Positions 37,201 through 46,044 of a stretch of 64,000 nt of DNA are shown here, piece after piece. Every line of letters begins with the position of its first letter. The stretch's first letter is position 1. Position numbers and translations under genes: made by a program. Source of the DNA: Prionace glauca (lineage: Eukaryota > Chordata > Chondrichthyes > Carcharhiniformes > Carcharhinidae); NCBI GenBank assembly GCA_037974335.1, contig CM075724.1, positions 62,460,470-62,524,469 on the forward strand. Direction: 5' to 3'. The notes under the pieces were generated by a model. The model had not been told where the DNA came from, searched no databases, and saw only the letters and a list, made by a program, of their open reading frames with translations.

Positions 37201-37292
37201 ATTTGTTATTGTGAAACCGGAGGCATCTAATAACTAAATGTACCTGGCCAAAACACGCCCAGAAGAGCCATGTAGTGAACATGTATCGACAT
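25115..37292 (-). CDS. SIRP-like VJ-C1 inhibitory receptor with ITIM tail
   Basis: Seven exons join in frame: L 37244-37292, V 36753-37058, C1 33457-33753, TM 31978-32085, CYT1 31385-31428, CYT2 25925-26035, CYT3 25115-25258. Total 1059 nt, 352 residues. Ectodomain and TM borders are phase 1, and the tail switches to phase 0. The V domain has Cys44, Trp57/58 and Cys98, with a germline J-like strand NGTGTQLTVY. The C1 domain has Cys141, Trp155 and Cys198 with AAFYPEDLKISW. The membrane segment is about 227-244, with no charge. Tail tyrosines are 280 (VAYASL), 303 (TIYSQT once spliced), 316 (LTYATL) and 339 (VEYAEV). ITIMs recruit SHP-type phosphatases in known families. The C1 HISLQ strand and the tail layout recall SIRP; the V-J style recalls NKp30. 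Mammalian SIRPs have two C1 domains; only one is seen here. Splicing is predicted by eye and the gene is not named. Confidence 0.82.
25580..25665 (-). pseudogene. Decayed CYT2' exon
   Basis: The reverse complement aligns with the 3' half of the cassette b exon at 7110-7214 (CACCTGGAAAAATGCAAACC against CACCAGGAGAAAGGCAAACC). The donor GT after TTTCCAG is replaced by AC, an in-frame stop is present, and the 5' half is eroded. The exon is lost in the complete gene. Confidence 0.6.
25925..26035 (-). CDS. Exon CYT2: tail exon with ITIM and TIYSQ
   Basis: Acceptor CCTCTCTGCAG, 37 codons phase 0-0, donor TCCCAG|GTAGGA. Encodes TVAYASLNL and EHTIYSQ. If the donor is not used, translation gives TIYSQV (an ITSM, TxYxxV) and stops at TAG 25907-25909, making an alternative short tail. 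Confidence 0.82.
26435..26560 (-). mobile_element. CR1 3'-end fragment
   Basis: Reverse complement of the AGGAATAGGAGTAAAACTAG...CATTCAATAGGTTAATGGC type, the conserved 3' UTR of CR1 copies in this window. Confidence 0.7.
26660..27118 (-). mobile_element. CR1-D LINE fragment
   Basis: 3' UTR and ORF2 C-terminus in reverse (GGAGGAGGCCATTTGGCTC ... AAGAGCTTTATCTAGCC ... CACAGGGTCATCACTC). Same family as 62725-63925. Two poly-C runs at 26967-26981 and 27038-27057. Confidence 0.8.
27120..28020 (+). mobile_element. Repeat G (old LINE-like element)
   Basis: Shows TTCTCAGGGTAATGTCCTAGG (like the [10 protein letters not shown] block), CTTCATCAATGACACTC, then AGTGTGATAGAATACTTTCC and CCACCTGTAAGTTCCCC. 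Related to 9790-9892 and 60255-60870. No intact frame; assignment to a LINE is inferred from the RT-like block. Confidence 0.6.
28030..28360. repeat. Repeat F copy
   Basis: TCAGCATTTATTGCCC-type start, then GGCAATTCCAGGGTTTTGACC and TGGAAGGTGCTG. Matches 48370-48600 and the split copy at 8722-9205. Confidence 0.7.
28465..28812 (-). mobile_element. tRNA-derived SINE
   Basis: Full-length in reverse: starts ATCATAGCATCCCTACAGTG, contains TTTGGACTGTGGGAGG, ends at the tRNA-like head (TGCTCACCACTGTGCCACC). Confidence 0.85.
28815..29750. other. No gene recognised; purine-rich stretch
   Basis: 29330-29470 is rich in GAAACTGAAG-like short direct repeats. This may be part of a dispersed element, but no domain or second copy was found in the window. 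Confidence 0.35.
29752..29920 (+). repeat. Repeat E copy (SINE-like)
   Basis: GATGTGGAGTTGCCAGCATTGG head and CAAATAAATCTGTTGGGC...CCTGGTGTTGTGAGAC end. Other copies at 31105, 34010, 37803 and 45860. Confidence 0.7.
30320..30530 (+). mobile_element. Repeat H fragment
   Basis: GAGGAGATTTACTAGAATCG and TATTGTTCTCCTCACAACAG shared with 11815-11975. Degenerate. Confidence 0.45.
31105..31252 (-). repeat. Repeat E copy
   Basis: AAAACACCAGGTTAAAATCC...CAGGTTTATTTG then TCCAGTCCAACGCCGGCATC: the reverse orientation of repeat E. Lies in the CYT1-CYT2 intron. Confidence 0.75.
31385..31428 (-). CDS. Exon CYT1 (membrane-proximal tail)
   Basis: Acceptor TTCTTCTCTACTGAAG, 44 bp, donor GAGACG|GTAAGA, phase 1-0. 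Encodes VKINSVEAGQSDET. It converts the phase-1 ectodomain frame to the phase-0 tail exons, which is what makes the exon set consistent. Confidence 0.8.
31978..32085 (-). CDS. Transmembrane exon
   Basis: Acceptor TTTATCTTGTAG, 108 bp, donor CAGTTG|GTAAGA, phase 1-1. Stalk ISEISLTH, membrane segment IFGCAGGALAVILLIIIL, stop-transfer TRLKLKAS. Duplicated at 13660-13764. Confidence 0.87.
32788..33265 (-). mobile_element. Old CR1-like LINE 3' fragment
   Basis: Minus strand encodes CCCEERLDRLRLFSLEKR and SVWNSLPELVEAETLNTF remnants of the ORF2 C-terminus, followed by the 3' UTR. Lies in the C1-TM intron. Confidence 0.82.
33457..33753 (-). CDS. C1-set immunoglobulin domain exon
   Basis: Acceptor TTTTTCCCCCTGTTAAAAG, 297 bp, donor ACCAAG|GTAAGA, phase 1-1, 99 codons, the usual size for one Ig domain. 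Has Cys141, AAFYPEDLKISWLRDG, GIETVRN, TVDGLFEVSS and VVYTCLASHISLQ. The FYP and VDGxFxVSS blocks are hallmarks of C1 domains of antigen-receptor, MHC and SIRP type. N-glycosylation sites NST and NET. Confidence 0.9.
34010..34175. repeat. Repeat E in fold-back form
   Basis: Starts TGTGGAGATGCCGGCGTTGG, then CTCACAACACCAGGC...GGTTTATTTG, and closes with the inverted arm CAAATAAATCTGTTGG...GGTGTTGTGAG. In the V-C1 intron. Confidence 0.7.
34430..34580 (-). pseudogene. Possible Ig-domain exon relic in the V-C1 intron
   Basis: Minus frame (34372-34599) reads PQKDVLVKDARSKTLTLKC then VVNGNSQVLIYTYN, which looks like strands A' to C of an Ig V domain, preceded by GCATCCCGCCCCCAG. There is no second cysteine or J-like strand, and phase does not match the gene, so it is not part of the predicted transcript. 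Confidence 0.3.
35258..35530 (+). mobile_element. tRNA-derived SINE
   Basis: Head GTGATTGGCACTGCTATCTC, box B-like GGGTTCAATTCC, central module, tail CTGTAGGTATTCTATGA. V-C1 intron. Confidence 0.87.
35715..35945 (+). mobile_element. Repeat H fragment
   Basis: GGAGATTTATCAGAGTCAAGG, GTTGTTCTCTTTCGATCTG and GGCAAAAGAACGCAAGG match a CR1-type ORF2 C-terminus read in a degenerate form. Confidence 0.45.
36375..36560. repeat. Arm of the fold-back repeat family
   Basis: GCAAAATACTGCAGAGGCTGG ... GGCAACATCTGTGTAGAGAA ... GTTAACTTTGTTTCCCTCC; related to 8957-9135. A long G tract lies upstream at 36172-36204. Confidence 0.6.
36753..37058 (-). CDS. V-set immunoglobulin domain exon with built-in J-like strand
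   Basis: Acceptor TTGTTATTTCCTGACAG, 306 bp, donor GTACG|GTAAGT, phase 1-1. ILC (Cys44), LRWW (Trp57/58), LELLNVTFADSGLYYC (Cys98) and then ENGTGTQLTVY, which takes the place of a J segment. The donor follows at once and no recombination signal heptamer/nonamer is seen, so the domain does not need rearrangement. Sites NVS, NAS, NVT and NGT could be glycosylated. Confidence 0.9.
37244..37292 (-). CDS. Leader exon with start codon
   Basis: ATG at 37290-37292, 16 codons plus one base, donor CCAG|GTACAT, phase 1, matching the V exon across a 185-bp intron. Encodes MSIHVHYMALLGVFWP, a short signal peptide whose hydrophobic core is modest. A second in-frame ATG at residue 8 would give a very short leader. 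This is the least certain exon. Confidence 0.65.
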
Positions 37293-39390
37293 GTTGCATT
37301 TCGTTGGCTACTTACTGCAAATGATAATGCTATCTACGATGGTTTGCGTAAGTAAGAGATTTCATCGTTAAATGTACGAAACGTGTGACCATGACATGAA
37401 AGATCACATGAATGAAACAGCGTATTGTGTTCGTTTACATTGAGGTTGGGGGGCGGGAGGTCGCGGTAGAAGCTGACGTCGTAACTGCCGCCGGAAGGCT
37501 ATCACTTAAAGATCAATTTTTTGCAGCCACTTTCGGAACACTTCGTCCCCGATTTTCTTTGTCAATACCAGACTTTGATTCTTCACTTAATCCTGAAAAT
37601 AATGATGCCCGCTGCGGGCGGCCTTCCAGCACTTCATCTGAGATATTCTTCTTTCTGTAGGAGCACAAAGTCTGCAAATATTTAGACCTGAGCACTTTGA
37701 ACTGAGTGCGATCGGGACCTCAAGCAACCTTCAGCTATCTGACTTGTAGCAGAATCACTGGAACAACCATTCAGATTAACAATCTCCCTATATTAGTTGC
37801 ACTCCACTCATCTGATGAAGGAAGAGCGTTCCGAAAGCTCGTGATACCAAATAAACCTGCTGGACTTTAGCCTGGTATTGTGAGACTTATTACATTAATT
37901 CCAAAGTTGTTGAGGCCACGTTTAACCTCATAGAGCCAGACATGAAATCTTAGCCCTATATCTACATGTTTCCATTTTACAGTCCAGCAGATCTGATGCG
38001 CAACAAGTGACTATCGTGGAAATAACAATAGCAAAATACCACGGATACCAGAAACCTGGAAAAAGAAACCCAGAAAGCGCTGTAAATAACTCAGCAGGCT
38101 TCTCAGTACCTGCAGAGGGAGCAAACCAGTTAAAATTTCGAGTCGAATATAACTTTATTCAGAAGGAAGGAATTTTTGCGGTGTGTTGGGTGATTTCCTC
38201 AGATGGAATTGCCAGGAGAAGAAAACTAAATCAACCCTCGTCAAGCTGGTTGCAAAGGGGAAAGACATCTCAATAAAAGTAAGGCCGATTATTCGCAACG
38301 TTGAGTTTGTGATGGGTTGCAGTTTTCAAATCCGCTCTTTTGTCGAGTTAGTTGATTTGAATCAGGGGAGAAATTCAACCAGGAATCCTGTTCCTCGCTG
38401 CCGCCCATTGCAGCTGCAGGCTTGGTAAGAACAGGATGAGACTAGACTGTAACTTCCATCTGTACACCCGAAACCTCTGGTCGTTTTGCCAATCACCTTA
38501 AATCTGTGTTCTATTTCCCGATATGTGTGTTACTGGGAACACTTCTTACTTATTTTATCAAAATTGTTCATAACTTAAAGGTCGCAATGCAGCCTCGTTT
38601 TAACCTTCTGGACTCTCAGGAAAACGACCATAGCTTCTCCGGCTTTTCCAACTAATCCCAATCCCCAACTTTGGCAAATCTTCAACAAATCTGCGCCATT
38701 TCTAAACCTCGACGAGCAGAGTTGTCCAGCTCAGGCTGAACTGGTGGTTGATGAAGGTTTAAAATAGCTTCCTTACTGCATTCTTCTCTCTGTTAAAGAA
38801 GTCCCGTGTTCGCAGCAGCTTCCTCGTTTGTTCCGAAACCTTCAAATATCGCATATTCACCCCGAGGACTTTACTTTCATTGAATCTCCTTTCTCTCTGC
38901 AATCAGTGAAGTGCGATTATCTCAGTTTCTCCTCATAGTTCTATATTTACAGAGGATAGCAAAGGTGACAGATCTTTAGTAAATATAAATGTAAATGAGC
39001 TGACATCTGAGCTACTTAGATGCGGGTTAGCCATACTTCTGTTATTTGGTGACAGTGAATGCAAATTCAGTCTTGCCGTGAGACATATAATAACGAAATG
39101 GAATAGATAGTATTTCTATTTACTCCAGTCTGTTCTAAAGGAGGGAACTCTTGGTAGCAGCTTGATTAGCGAAGAATAATTGTCCGCCTCAACTATCCTC
39201 CCTTACTGAATCCAATATTTGCCCAACGCTTCGCCCCTATAGAGGAACCTGCTATCCCGCGGGGGTACAACTAAAATAAAAAAAAGAATCATGATGGTCA
39301 ACATTGAAGCAGCTCCAGAACGCGAGGCTCAAGAATGTCATAATTGTTTGTGATCCTTCTCGTGACTGCTCCTGAATTTTTCAAAGGGAA
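37293..39390. other. Upstream region of the receptor gene, no further exon recognised
   Basis: Should include the promoter if the leader exon is first. I see no clear TATA box. The frame at 37412-37660 (+) shows no domain. One repeat E fragment at 37803. Confidence 0.35.
37803..37893 (+). repeat. Repeat E 3' fragment
   Basis: CATCTGATGAAGGAAGAGCG, CGAAAGCTCGTGATACC, then AATAAACCTGCTGGAC and CCTGGTATTGTGAGAC. Confidence 0.7.
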
Positions 39391-39395
39391 GAAAG

Positions 39396-39722
39396 CGGCG
39401 GCACGGTGGCACAGTGCCTCTACTTACTAACCCACTGCTGCCTCACGGCGCCAGGGACCCGGGTTCGATTTCAGCCTTGGGTGACTGTGTGAAGTTTGCA
39501 CATTCTCTCGATGTCTGCGTGGGTTTCCTCCAGGGGCTCCAGTTTCCTCTCACAGTTCAAAGTTTAGGTGGACTGGCCCTTAGTGCCCCAAGTGTGAAAT
39601 TTAGGGTGATTGTGTGGGGTTACAGAGATGGGGACGGGGGTGTTTGGCAAAAATGCTCTGTCGGAGATTCGGTGCCGATTCGATGGGCAAAACGGCCTTC
39701 TACCGGATTGTAGGGATTCTAA
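39396..39722 (+). mobile_element. tRNA-derived SINE
   Basis: CGGCGGCACGGTGGCACAG head, box B-like GGGTTCGATTTC, central module and GGGATTCT end. The head contains a short internal duplication near 39420. Confidence 0.85.
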
Positions 39723-40018
39723 AAATGCTGCATGGCACTTTCCATTAGAAGCGCCTGCAGTGGTGAGTAAACCATAAGAATGTGTCACAGACTAAAATTT
39801 TTAATTGAACAGATCTAGAATCATGAAAACAAAATTGATGAATGTTGGAAACATGAAATTAAATATCAAATATTCGAAATGGAATTCAGAGGTCCCGGCT
39901 TCTGTGGAAAAAGTCAGGAGTCACAGACAGACTGATGTACTCCTGCAGATTGAATCATATGGCCTTATCCATGTAATGTGAAATGACATTGGAACAAGAG
40001 TCGCGCTCTTTCGCCCCT

Positions 40019-40255
40019 ATAGAGGCAGTGAATGGGAGAATCAGAGGAGAGAAGCGGTGAATGGGAGGGGGTGAGAGGAAAGCAGCTAATAGGAAGGTTA
40101 GGGCAGCGAGCGGGAAGTTTGGGAGAGGGAAGTGGCGAGTAGGAGTTTCAGCAAGTGGGAAGTTTAAGAGAGGTGGTGAACAGATGGGTCGGGAAAGGCG
40201 ATAAGAGATGAGAGTTGTGGTGAGCGGAAGCTTCGAGAAAGCAGCAAGCATGAGA
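40019..40255. repeat. Degenerate purine-rich minisatellite
   Basis: About nine diverged units of 20-28 bp based on AGCGGTGAATGGGAGGG / GCAGCGAGCGGGAAGTTTGG. No coding content. Confidence 0.55.
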
Positions 40256-40469
40256 AAGGTAATGGGGTCGGTAATTTATGTGGAGTTAACAAGTTAGTTG
40301 GAGTATTTTTTTGCCAGCTAGCTTTAAAGTAGCACATAGAATCTTTCAATCAGCTCCATATAACAATGCTGAGTCTCTTAGAGAGAGATGGCATTTGGAT
40401 TTATTTGATGGTGGTAAACAAAGGTATCAACCTGAGCTCATTAGTAGTACTTCAATTCTTGGCTTGGAT

Positions 40470-40698
40470 CGATGTCTGTGGAGTTTCCATGTTCTCCCTG
40501 TGTCTGCGTGGATTTTCTCCGGGAGCTCCCATTTCTTGCCACAGTCCAAAGATGCTCAGGTTAGGTGCATTGATCATGCTAAATTCTCTCTCAGTGTAAC
40601 CAAACAGGCGCCGGAGTGTGGCGACAAGGGGATTTTCACAGTAATTTGATTGCAGTGTTAATGCAAGCCTACTTGTGACACTAATAAATAAACTTTAA
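40470..40698 (+). mobile_element. SINE with a different tail
   Basis: Central module GTGTCTGCGTGGATTTTCTC then CACAGTAATTTGATTGCAGT and CCTACTTGTGACACTAATAA. The tail type matches the SINE at 16860. Confidence 0.8.
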
Positions 40699-41900
40699 CT
40701 TTAACACTTTCTCCATGCGCCAAAGGTGATGGGCTCTATTCCCACTCCAGTAAGATCAACACAAATTCTAGCAGCACTGATGAAGAACTGCTTGACAGAT
40801 GATGTTCTATTTTGGAAGAGACGTTAGAACAAGACTCCCTCATTCTCCACCGGTGCATGTAAATAATGCCGAAAGACAATTGGAATAAGTGAAAACTTCC
40901 ATACAATATTTATCATTTGTCCCATAAAAGTAAATGGCCGAATTTTTCGGCCCTTGCTCCTGCAAGTGAAGGCGGAAAATGTGGCGCTCAGCCAAATGCC
41001 ATTAACTGCAGCAAAACCAGAGAATCCCGCTGGCATGAATGCCGGAAAATATCTCTTATTTATCTGTGTTGTTTGGGGGACTCTGCTTTGCACAAATTGT
41101 TGTCTATTTCCAAAAACAGTGACTGCATTTTGAAATGTACATCGTTAGTTCAAACTCTCTGGGAGATTTGTATAGCTTGTATACAAGGCTTGTATAGACT
41201 TGCTTTCTTTTCTTGAAGGTGCCAGTCGCACCTGCGGATTCCCTGATCCGTTGCAGCGATCAAAGATTTGGTTCAGTGCCAAATTCTCCTTCCTATCTGC
41301 CGCAGGGCGAGAACAGCCGGAAAATTATGATCACGCAGCCTCTGTACGCGATGCATATTTTTCTAATGGGCTTGATGTGGAAAACAAACTCCACCAATTT
41401 AACTAGAATTGTTGTAAGTAAACGGCTGGGCATTTTGCTGCACTGTGAAGGATTAGATCAGATATATCTATAGTACTAAAAAGGGATATGTTGTTGAAGC
41501 TTTTTCTTTTGTACTGATCAGGCAAAATGCAAGAATATCATATTTCAAACCAGCAGAAAAAATTACGCCACAGGAGATTGCTTTACAAGTCAACTCTGAT
41601 TGGCCAAAATATTGCCATGAAGAAAACAACTGGGAACTATAGGTGCTGCAAGCTTCCAGGCAATTCAGAAAGATGCAGAGCATGTTCATTTTGTTTTCAG
41701 AGAACCGGGCCCTGAATTTGAACGCAGGTTATAAGTAGTATGTGTAAAACAGCCATGTTACTAATTTGACTAATTACTTTATTTGGTTGTTAGTATACAT
41801 AGCACAGCCACAATTGTTCAGCAAGTATTGCCAAGTCACAAAATCACATCTAACAGTAGATGTTTGGTTTAGATTTTGCAACCATGGTCTGTAGACCATA
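40699..41900. other. No gene recognised; probable old repeats
   Basis: 40705-40870 resembles the second SINE type (AGAACTGCTTGACAGATG, GGAAGAGACGTTAGAAC). The rest shows no domain or splice-bounded exon. Confidence 0.35.
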
Positions 41901-41904
41901 AAGA

Positions 41905-42805
41905 CCACAGGATATGGGAGCAGAATTAGGCCATTCAGTCCGTCAAGTCTGCGCTATCATTTGATCATGACTGATATGTTTCACAACCCCATTCTCCCGC
42001 CTTTCCCCCCAACCTTTGATTCCATTAACAATCAAGAACTTATCTTCTCTGTCTTAAATAAACTCAATGAGCTGGCCTCCAAAGCTTTCTGTGGCAATAT
42101 ATTCCACGGATTCACCATCCTCTGACTAAAGAAATTCCTCCTCATCTTTGTTGTAAAGGGTTGTCTCTTTATTCTGAGACTGTGCCTTTGGATCCTAGTT
42201 TTTCCAACTAATGGAAACATCTTCTCCACATCCATCCTATCCAGGCCTTTCAGTATTCTATAATTTTCAATGGGATTCCCCTTCATCCTTCTAAACTTCA
42301 TTGAGTACAGAGCACAGTGCTCAAATGCTCCTCATACTTCAAGACTTTCATTCCCAGGATCAAACTCATGAACCTCCTGTGGACCATCTCCAAAGTCAAC
42401 ACATCCTTCCTTAGATACAGGGCCCAAAATTGCTCACAATATTTCAAATGTGACCTGACCGGAGTCTTATAAAGCCCCAGCAATGTGTCCCTGCATTTGT
42501 ATTCCAGTCCTCTTGGAATGAGTGCTAACATTACAATTGCCTTCCTAATTATCAACTTAACCTGCAGGTTAGCCTTATGAGAATCCTGAACTAGGATTCC
42601 CAAGTCCATCTGTGCTTCTGAATCCTGAATGCTTTCCCCATTTAGAAAATAGTCTATGCCTCTGTTCTTTCTACCAAGGTGCATAACCTCACACTTTCCC
42701 ACATTGTATTCCGTTTGTTATTTCTTTGTCAACGCTCCTAGCCTGTCCAAGCCTTTCAGCAGTCTCTCTGTCTCTTCAATACTACCTGTATCTCCACCTA
42801 AATTT
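41905..42805 (-). mobile_element. CR1-D-like LINE, split by younger CR1-A copies
   Basis: Minus frames 42032-42301 and 42298-42702 encode the ORF2 C-terminus (KFRRMKGNPIENYRILKGLD; GKCEVMHLGRKNRGIDYFLNG). It appears to resume at 45112 with TTTGCCACAATG, so 42806-45111 would be inserted material. Confidence 0.82.
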
Positions 42806-42807
42806 GT

Positions 42808-44796
42808 ATAAGAACATAAGAAATAGGAGCAGGAGTAGGCCATCTAGCCCTTCGAGCCTGCCCCGCCATTCAATAAGATCATGGCTGATCTGTCGTGGCT
42901 CAGCTCCACCTTCCCGCCCTCTCCCCATAACCCTTAATCCCTTCTCTTATCAAAAACCCATCAATCCGTTTCTTAAAAATATTTAGCGAGGCAGCCTCCA
43001 CCACTTCAACGGGCAGAGAATTCCAGAGATTCACCACCCTTTGAGTGAAGAAGTTCCTCCTCAACTCCGTTCTAAACCGCCTCCCCTTTATCTTGAGGCT
43101 GTGCCCCCTAGTCCTACTGTCTTTTTTGAGCGGGAAGAGTCTCTCCACCTCTATCCTATCCATCCCATTCATCATCTTATACGTCTCAATGAGATCTCCC
43201 CTCATTCTTCTAAACTCTAACGAGTACAAGCCTAGTTTATTCAACCTCTCCTCATAGCTCAATCCCCTCAACTCCGGTATCAGCCTAGTAAACCTCCTCT
43301 GCACTCCCTCCAGGGCCAAAATATCCTTGCGCAGGTGCGGCGCCCAAAACTGCACACAGTACTCCAGCTGTGGCCTCACCAATGCCCTATACAGCTGCAG
43401 CAAGACCTCCCTACTTTTATATTCAATCCCCCTCGCTATGAAGGCCAGCATCCCATTCGCCTTCCTGACCACCTGCTGCACCTGCAAGCTGGGTTTTTGC
43501 GACTCATGCACAAGGACCCCGAGGTCCCTCTGCACTGTCGCCTGCTGCAGTTTTTCGCCACGTAAGTAAAAGTCCTTCCTACCATTCTTCCTACCAAAGT
43601 GGACCACCTCACACTTGCCAACATGAAATTCCATTTCCCATTTCCTGGCCCATTCGCCCAGCCTATCTAGATCCTTCTGCAGACTCTCCACACCCTCCTC
43701 ACAATTTGCCTTTCCCCCAATCTTGGTGTCATCAGCAAATTTTGACGCCCTGCACTCGGTTCCCTCCTCCAGATTATCTATATAAATGGTAAATAGCTGA
43801 GGCCCCAGCACCGACCCCTGGGGCACCCCACTAATCACCAACCGCCAATCCGAATAGCATCCATTGACCCCCACTCTCTGCCTCCTATTTGACAACCAAT
43901 CCTCTATCCACGCTAACACCCTACCCCCAACTCCATGTCCCCTGACCTTCTGCAATAACCTCTTGTGAGGTACCTTGTCAAACGCCTTCTGAAAATCCAG
44001 AAAGACCACATCCACCGGCTCTCCTCTATCCACTGCCCTAGACACATCCTCATAGAATTCCAGTAAATTTGTCAGACACGACTTCCCTTTAATGAAACCG
44101 TGTTGCGTCCGCCCTATCAAGCAATTCCCCTCAAGATGCCTCGCTATTTCCTCCTTAATGACGGATTCTAACATTTTACCTACCACAGATGTTAAACTAA
44201 CCGGCCTATAATTCCCTGCCTTTTGCCTGGCACCCTTCTTAAACAACGGCGTAACATTAGCCGTTTTCCAATCTTCCGGCACTTCCCCGGAATCCAGCGA
44301 CGTCTGGAAAATAACCACCAAGGCATCCACTATAACCTCCGCCATTTCTTTCAGAACCCTCGGACGCATTCCATCCGGTCCTGGGGACTTGTCCACAATC
44401 AGCCCCTCCAGTCTGTCGAGCACCACCTCTCTAGTAACAGTAATGTCATTAAGATCCTCCATTCCTACCACCTTTCCATCGCTAACACCCAGCAAATTAT
44501 TCACGTCCTCCTCCGTGAAGACAGAAACAAAAAGTTATTCAAGACCTTAGCCATATCCCCATCCCCTACCACTAGCTCCCCTTTCTCATCCTCTAAAGGA
44601 CCAACGTTCACCCTAGCCAGCCTCTTCCTTTTTATATATTTATAAAAACTCTTGCTATCCTTTTTTATATTAAGTGCTAGCCCAGCCTCATAGCTTCTCC
44701 TACCCTCCTTTATCAATTTCTTTGTCAATCTTTGTTGACATTTAATCCTTTCCCAATCCTCTTCTCGCCCACTGTTCTTAGCTACTCTAAACTCAT
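42808..44796 (-). mobile_element. CR1-A LINE, 5'-truncated, RT frame intact
   Basis: Frame 42900-44504 (534 codons) covers the linker, complete RT ([33 protein letters not shown]) and C-terminus. A one-base loss in an A/T run near 44530 separates it from the upstream piece (44501-44790), which starts at EFRVAKNSG. Ends at the low coordinate in ATAAGAACATAAG. Confidence 0.96.
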
Positions 44797-45111
44797 AATA
44801 AGAACATAAGAACATAAGAAATAGGAGCTTGAGTAGGCCATCCAGCCCTTCGAGCCTGCCCCGCCATTCAATAAGATCATGGCTCTGTCGTGTCTCAGTT
44901 CCACATTCCCGCCCTCTCCCCATAACCCTTAATCCCCTCTCTTATCAAAAACCCATCAACCCGCGTCTTAAAAATATTTAGCGAGGTAGCCTCCACCACT
45001 TCAACGGGCAGAGAATTCCAGAGATTCACCACCCTTTGAGTGAAGAAGTTCTTCCTCAACTCCGTTCTAAACCGCCCCCCCCCCCCTTTATCTTGAGGCT
45101 GTGCCCCCTCT
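44797..45111 (-). mobile_element. CR1-A LINE 3' fragment, head-to-tail with the previous copy
   Basis: The 3' tail (AAGAACATAAGAACATAAG complement) abuts the truncated 5' end of 42808-44796. Same orientation. Contains a poly-C run at 45076-45089. Confidence 0.88.
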
Positions 45112-45112
45112 T

Positions 45113-45859
45113 TGCCACAATGTTATTATCCATTATAGCTGAAAATAAAGCAGGCTGTACACAAAACTCGTTCTGGAATATTCTCAGAAAAACAGCGACA
45201 TTTCTCTAAAAGTAACTATATTTTAACATTCAATTGATTTCAAGATTTTTGGTTCACATTTCAGTTTTCAGAGTCAGCACACCGGGGATCGCAAAACATA
45301 TTTACAAATGTTTTGTTGAGAGATGCAAGGTTTCAAATTAATGTCTTAAGTTATTCTTCATCTCAACTTTGGATGAGTAACACAGGCATTGTGCAACTTG
45401 CAGGTCCTAAGATGGGTGCAGCATCTGACCACAAGTGTTTCCATTATACCATGAGCAGAATCGCTGTGCAGTTCTTGCAATTTCCCATTAGCTTTACCTA
45501 CCAGTGCACGTTGTAGTATCTAATGATCTGACTGAAGAAATCAGCTATAAGCAGACACATTTTACACAGACATGTTGCAAAGATTCTCACTCAAGCAACA
45601 GCAATCACGCGTTACAAACCAAAATCTATGTCTTTGTAGTCTTCATCAGAATTGAACAAGTTATAAATAGGAAGAATTTACAAAGTCTAACAAATGGAAA
45701 TAGGAGTTAAAGTCACACATAAAGACCAACCACACAGTCACACATATAGAACAAGTAATATTTATAATATGCCTCCAACGCAGTAAATTATCACAAGAAC
45801 ATTATCAAACACGTTTTAATACTGAGCAATGTTGGTGATTGGCAGACTTTAAAGAAAGT
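45113..45859. other. No gene recognised
   Basis: AT-rich. The first bases may continue the CR1-D element. Short frames at 45313 and 45504 show no domain. Confidence 0.35.
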
Positions 45860-46044
45860 AAGAAGTCTCACAACACCAGATTATAGTCCAACCAGTTTAT
45901 TTGATAGTAAATCCACAAGCTTTCGGAAACACTTTTCCTTTGTCAGGAGTGTGGAAAGTTCTGATCAGAGAAGGGCATATAAAGGCATATACAGTTTTCA
46001 GAATACTGATTAGAATGCGGGTCTTTACAGCTAAACTGCTATTC
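45860..46044 (-). repeat. Repeat E end leading into the palindrome
   Basis: TCTCACAACACCAGATTATAG...CAGTTTATTTG, CAAGCTTTCGG, then AAAGGCATATACAG: the repeat E terminus in reverse, continuous with the palindrome arm. Confidence 0.65.

Noticed and set aside
37412-37660. 82-codon frame upstream of the receptor gene
   Set aside because: No domain, no start context and strong composition bias; the opposite strand is open too.
39396-39480. tRNA-like sequence with a box B match (GGGTTCGATT)
   Set aside because: It continues into the SINE body and tail; the same holds for the heads at 4968, 7806, 23750, 28812 and 35258, so none is called as a tRNA gene.
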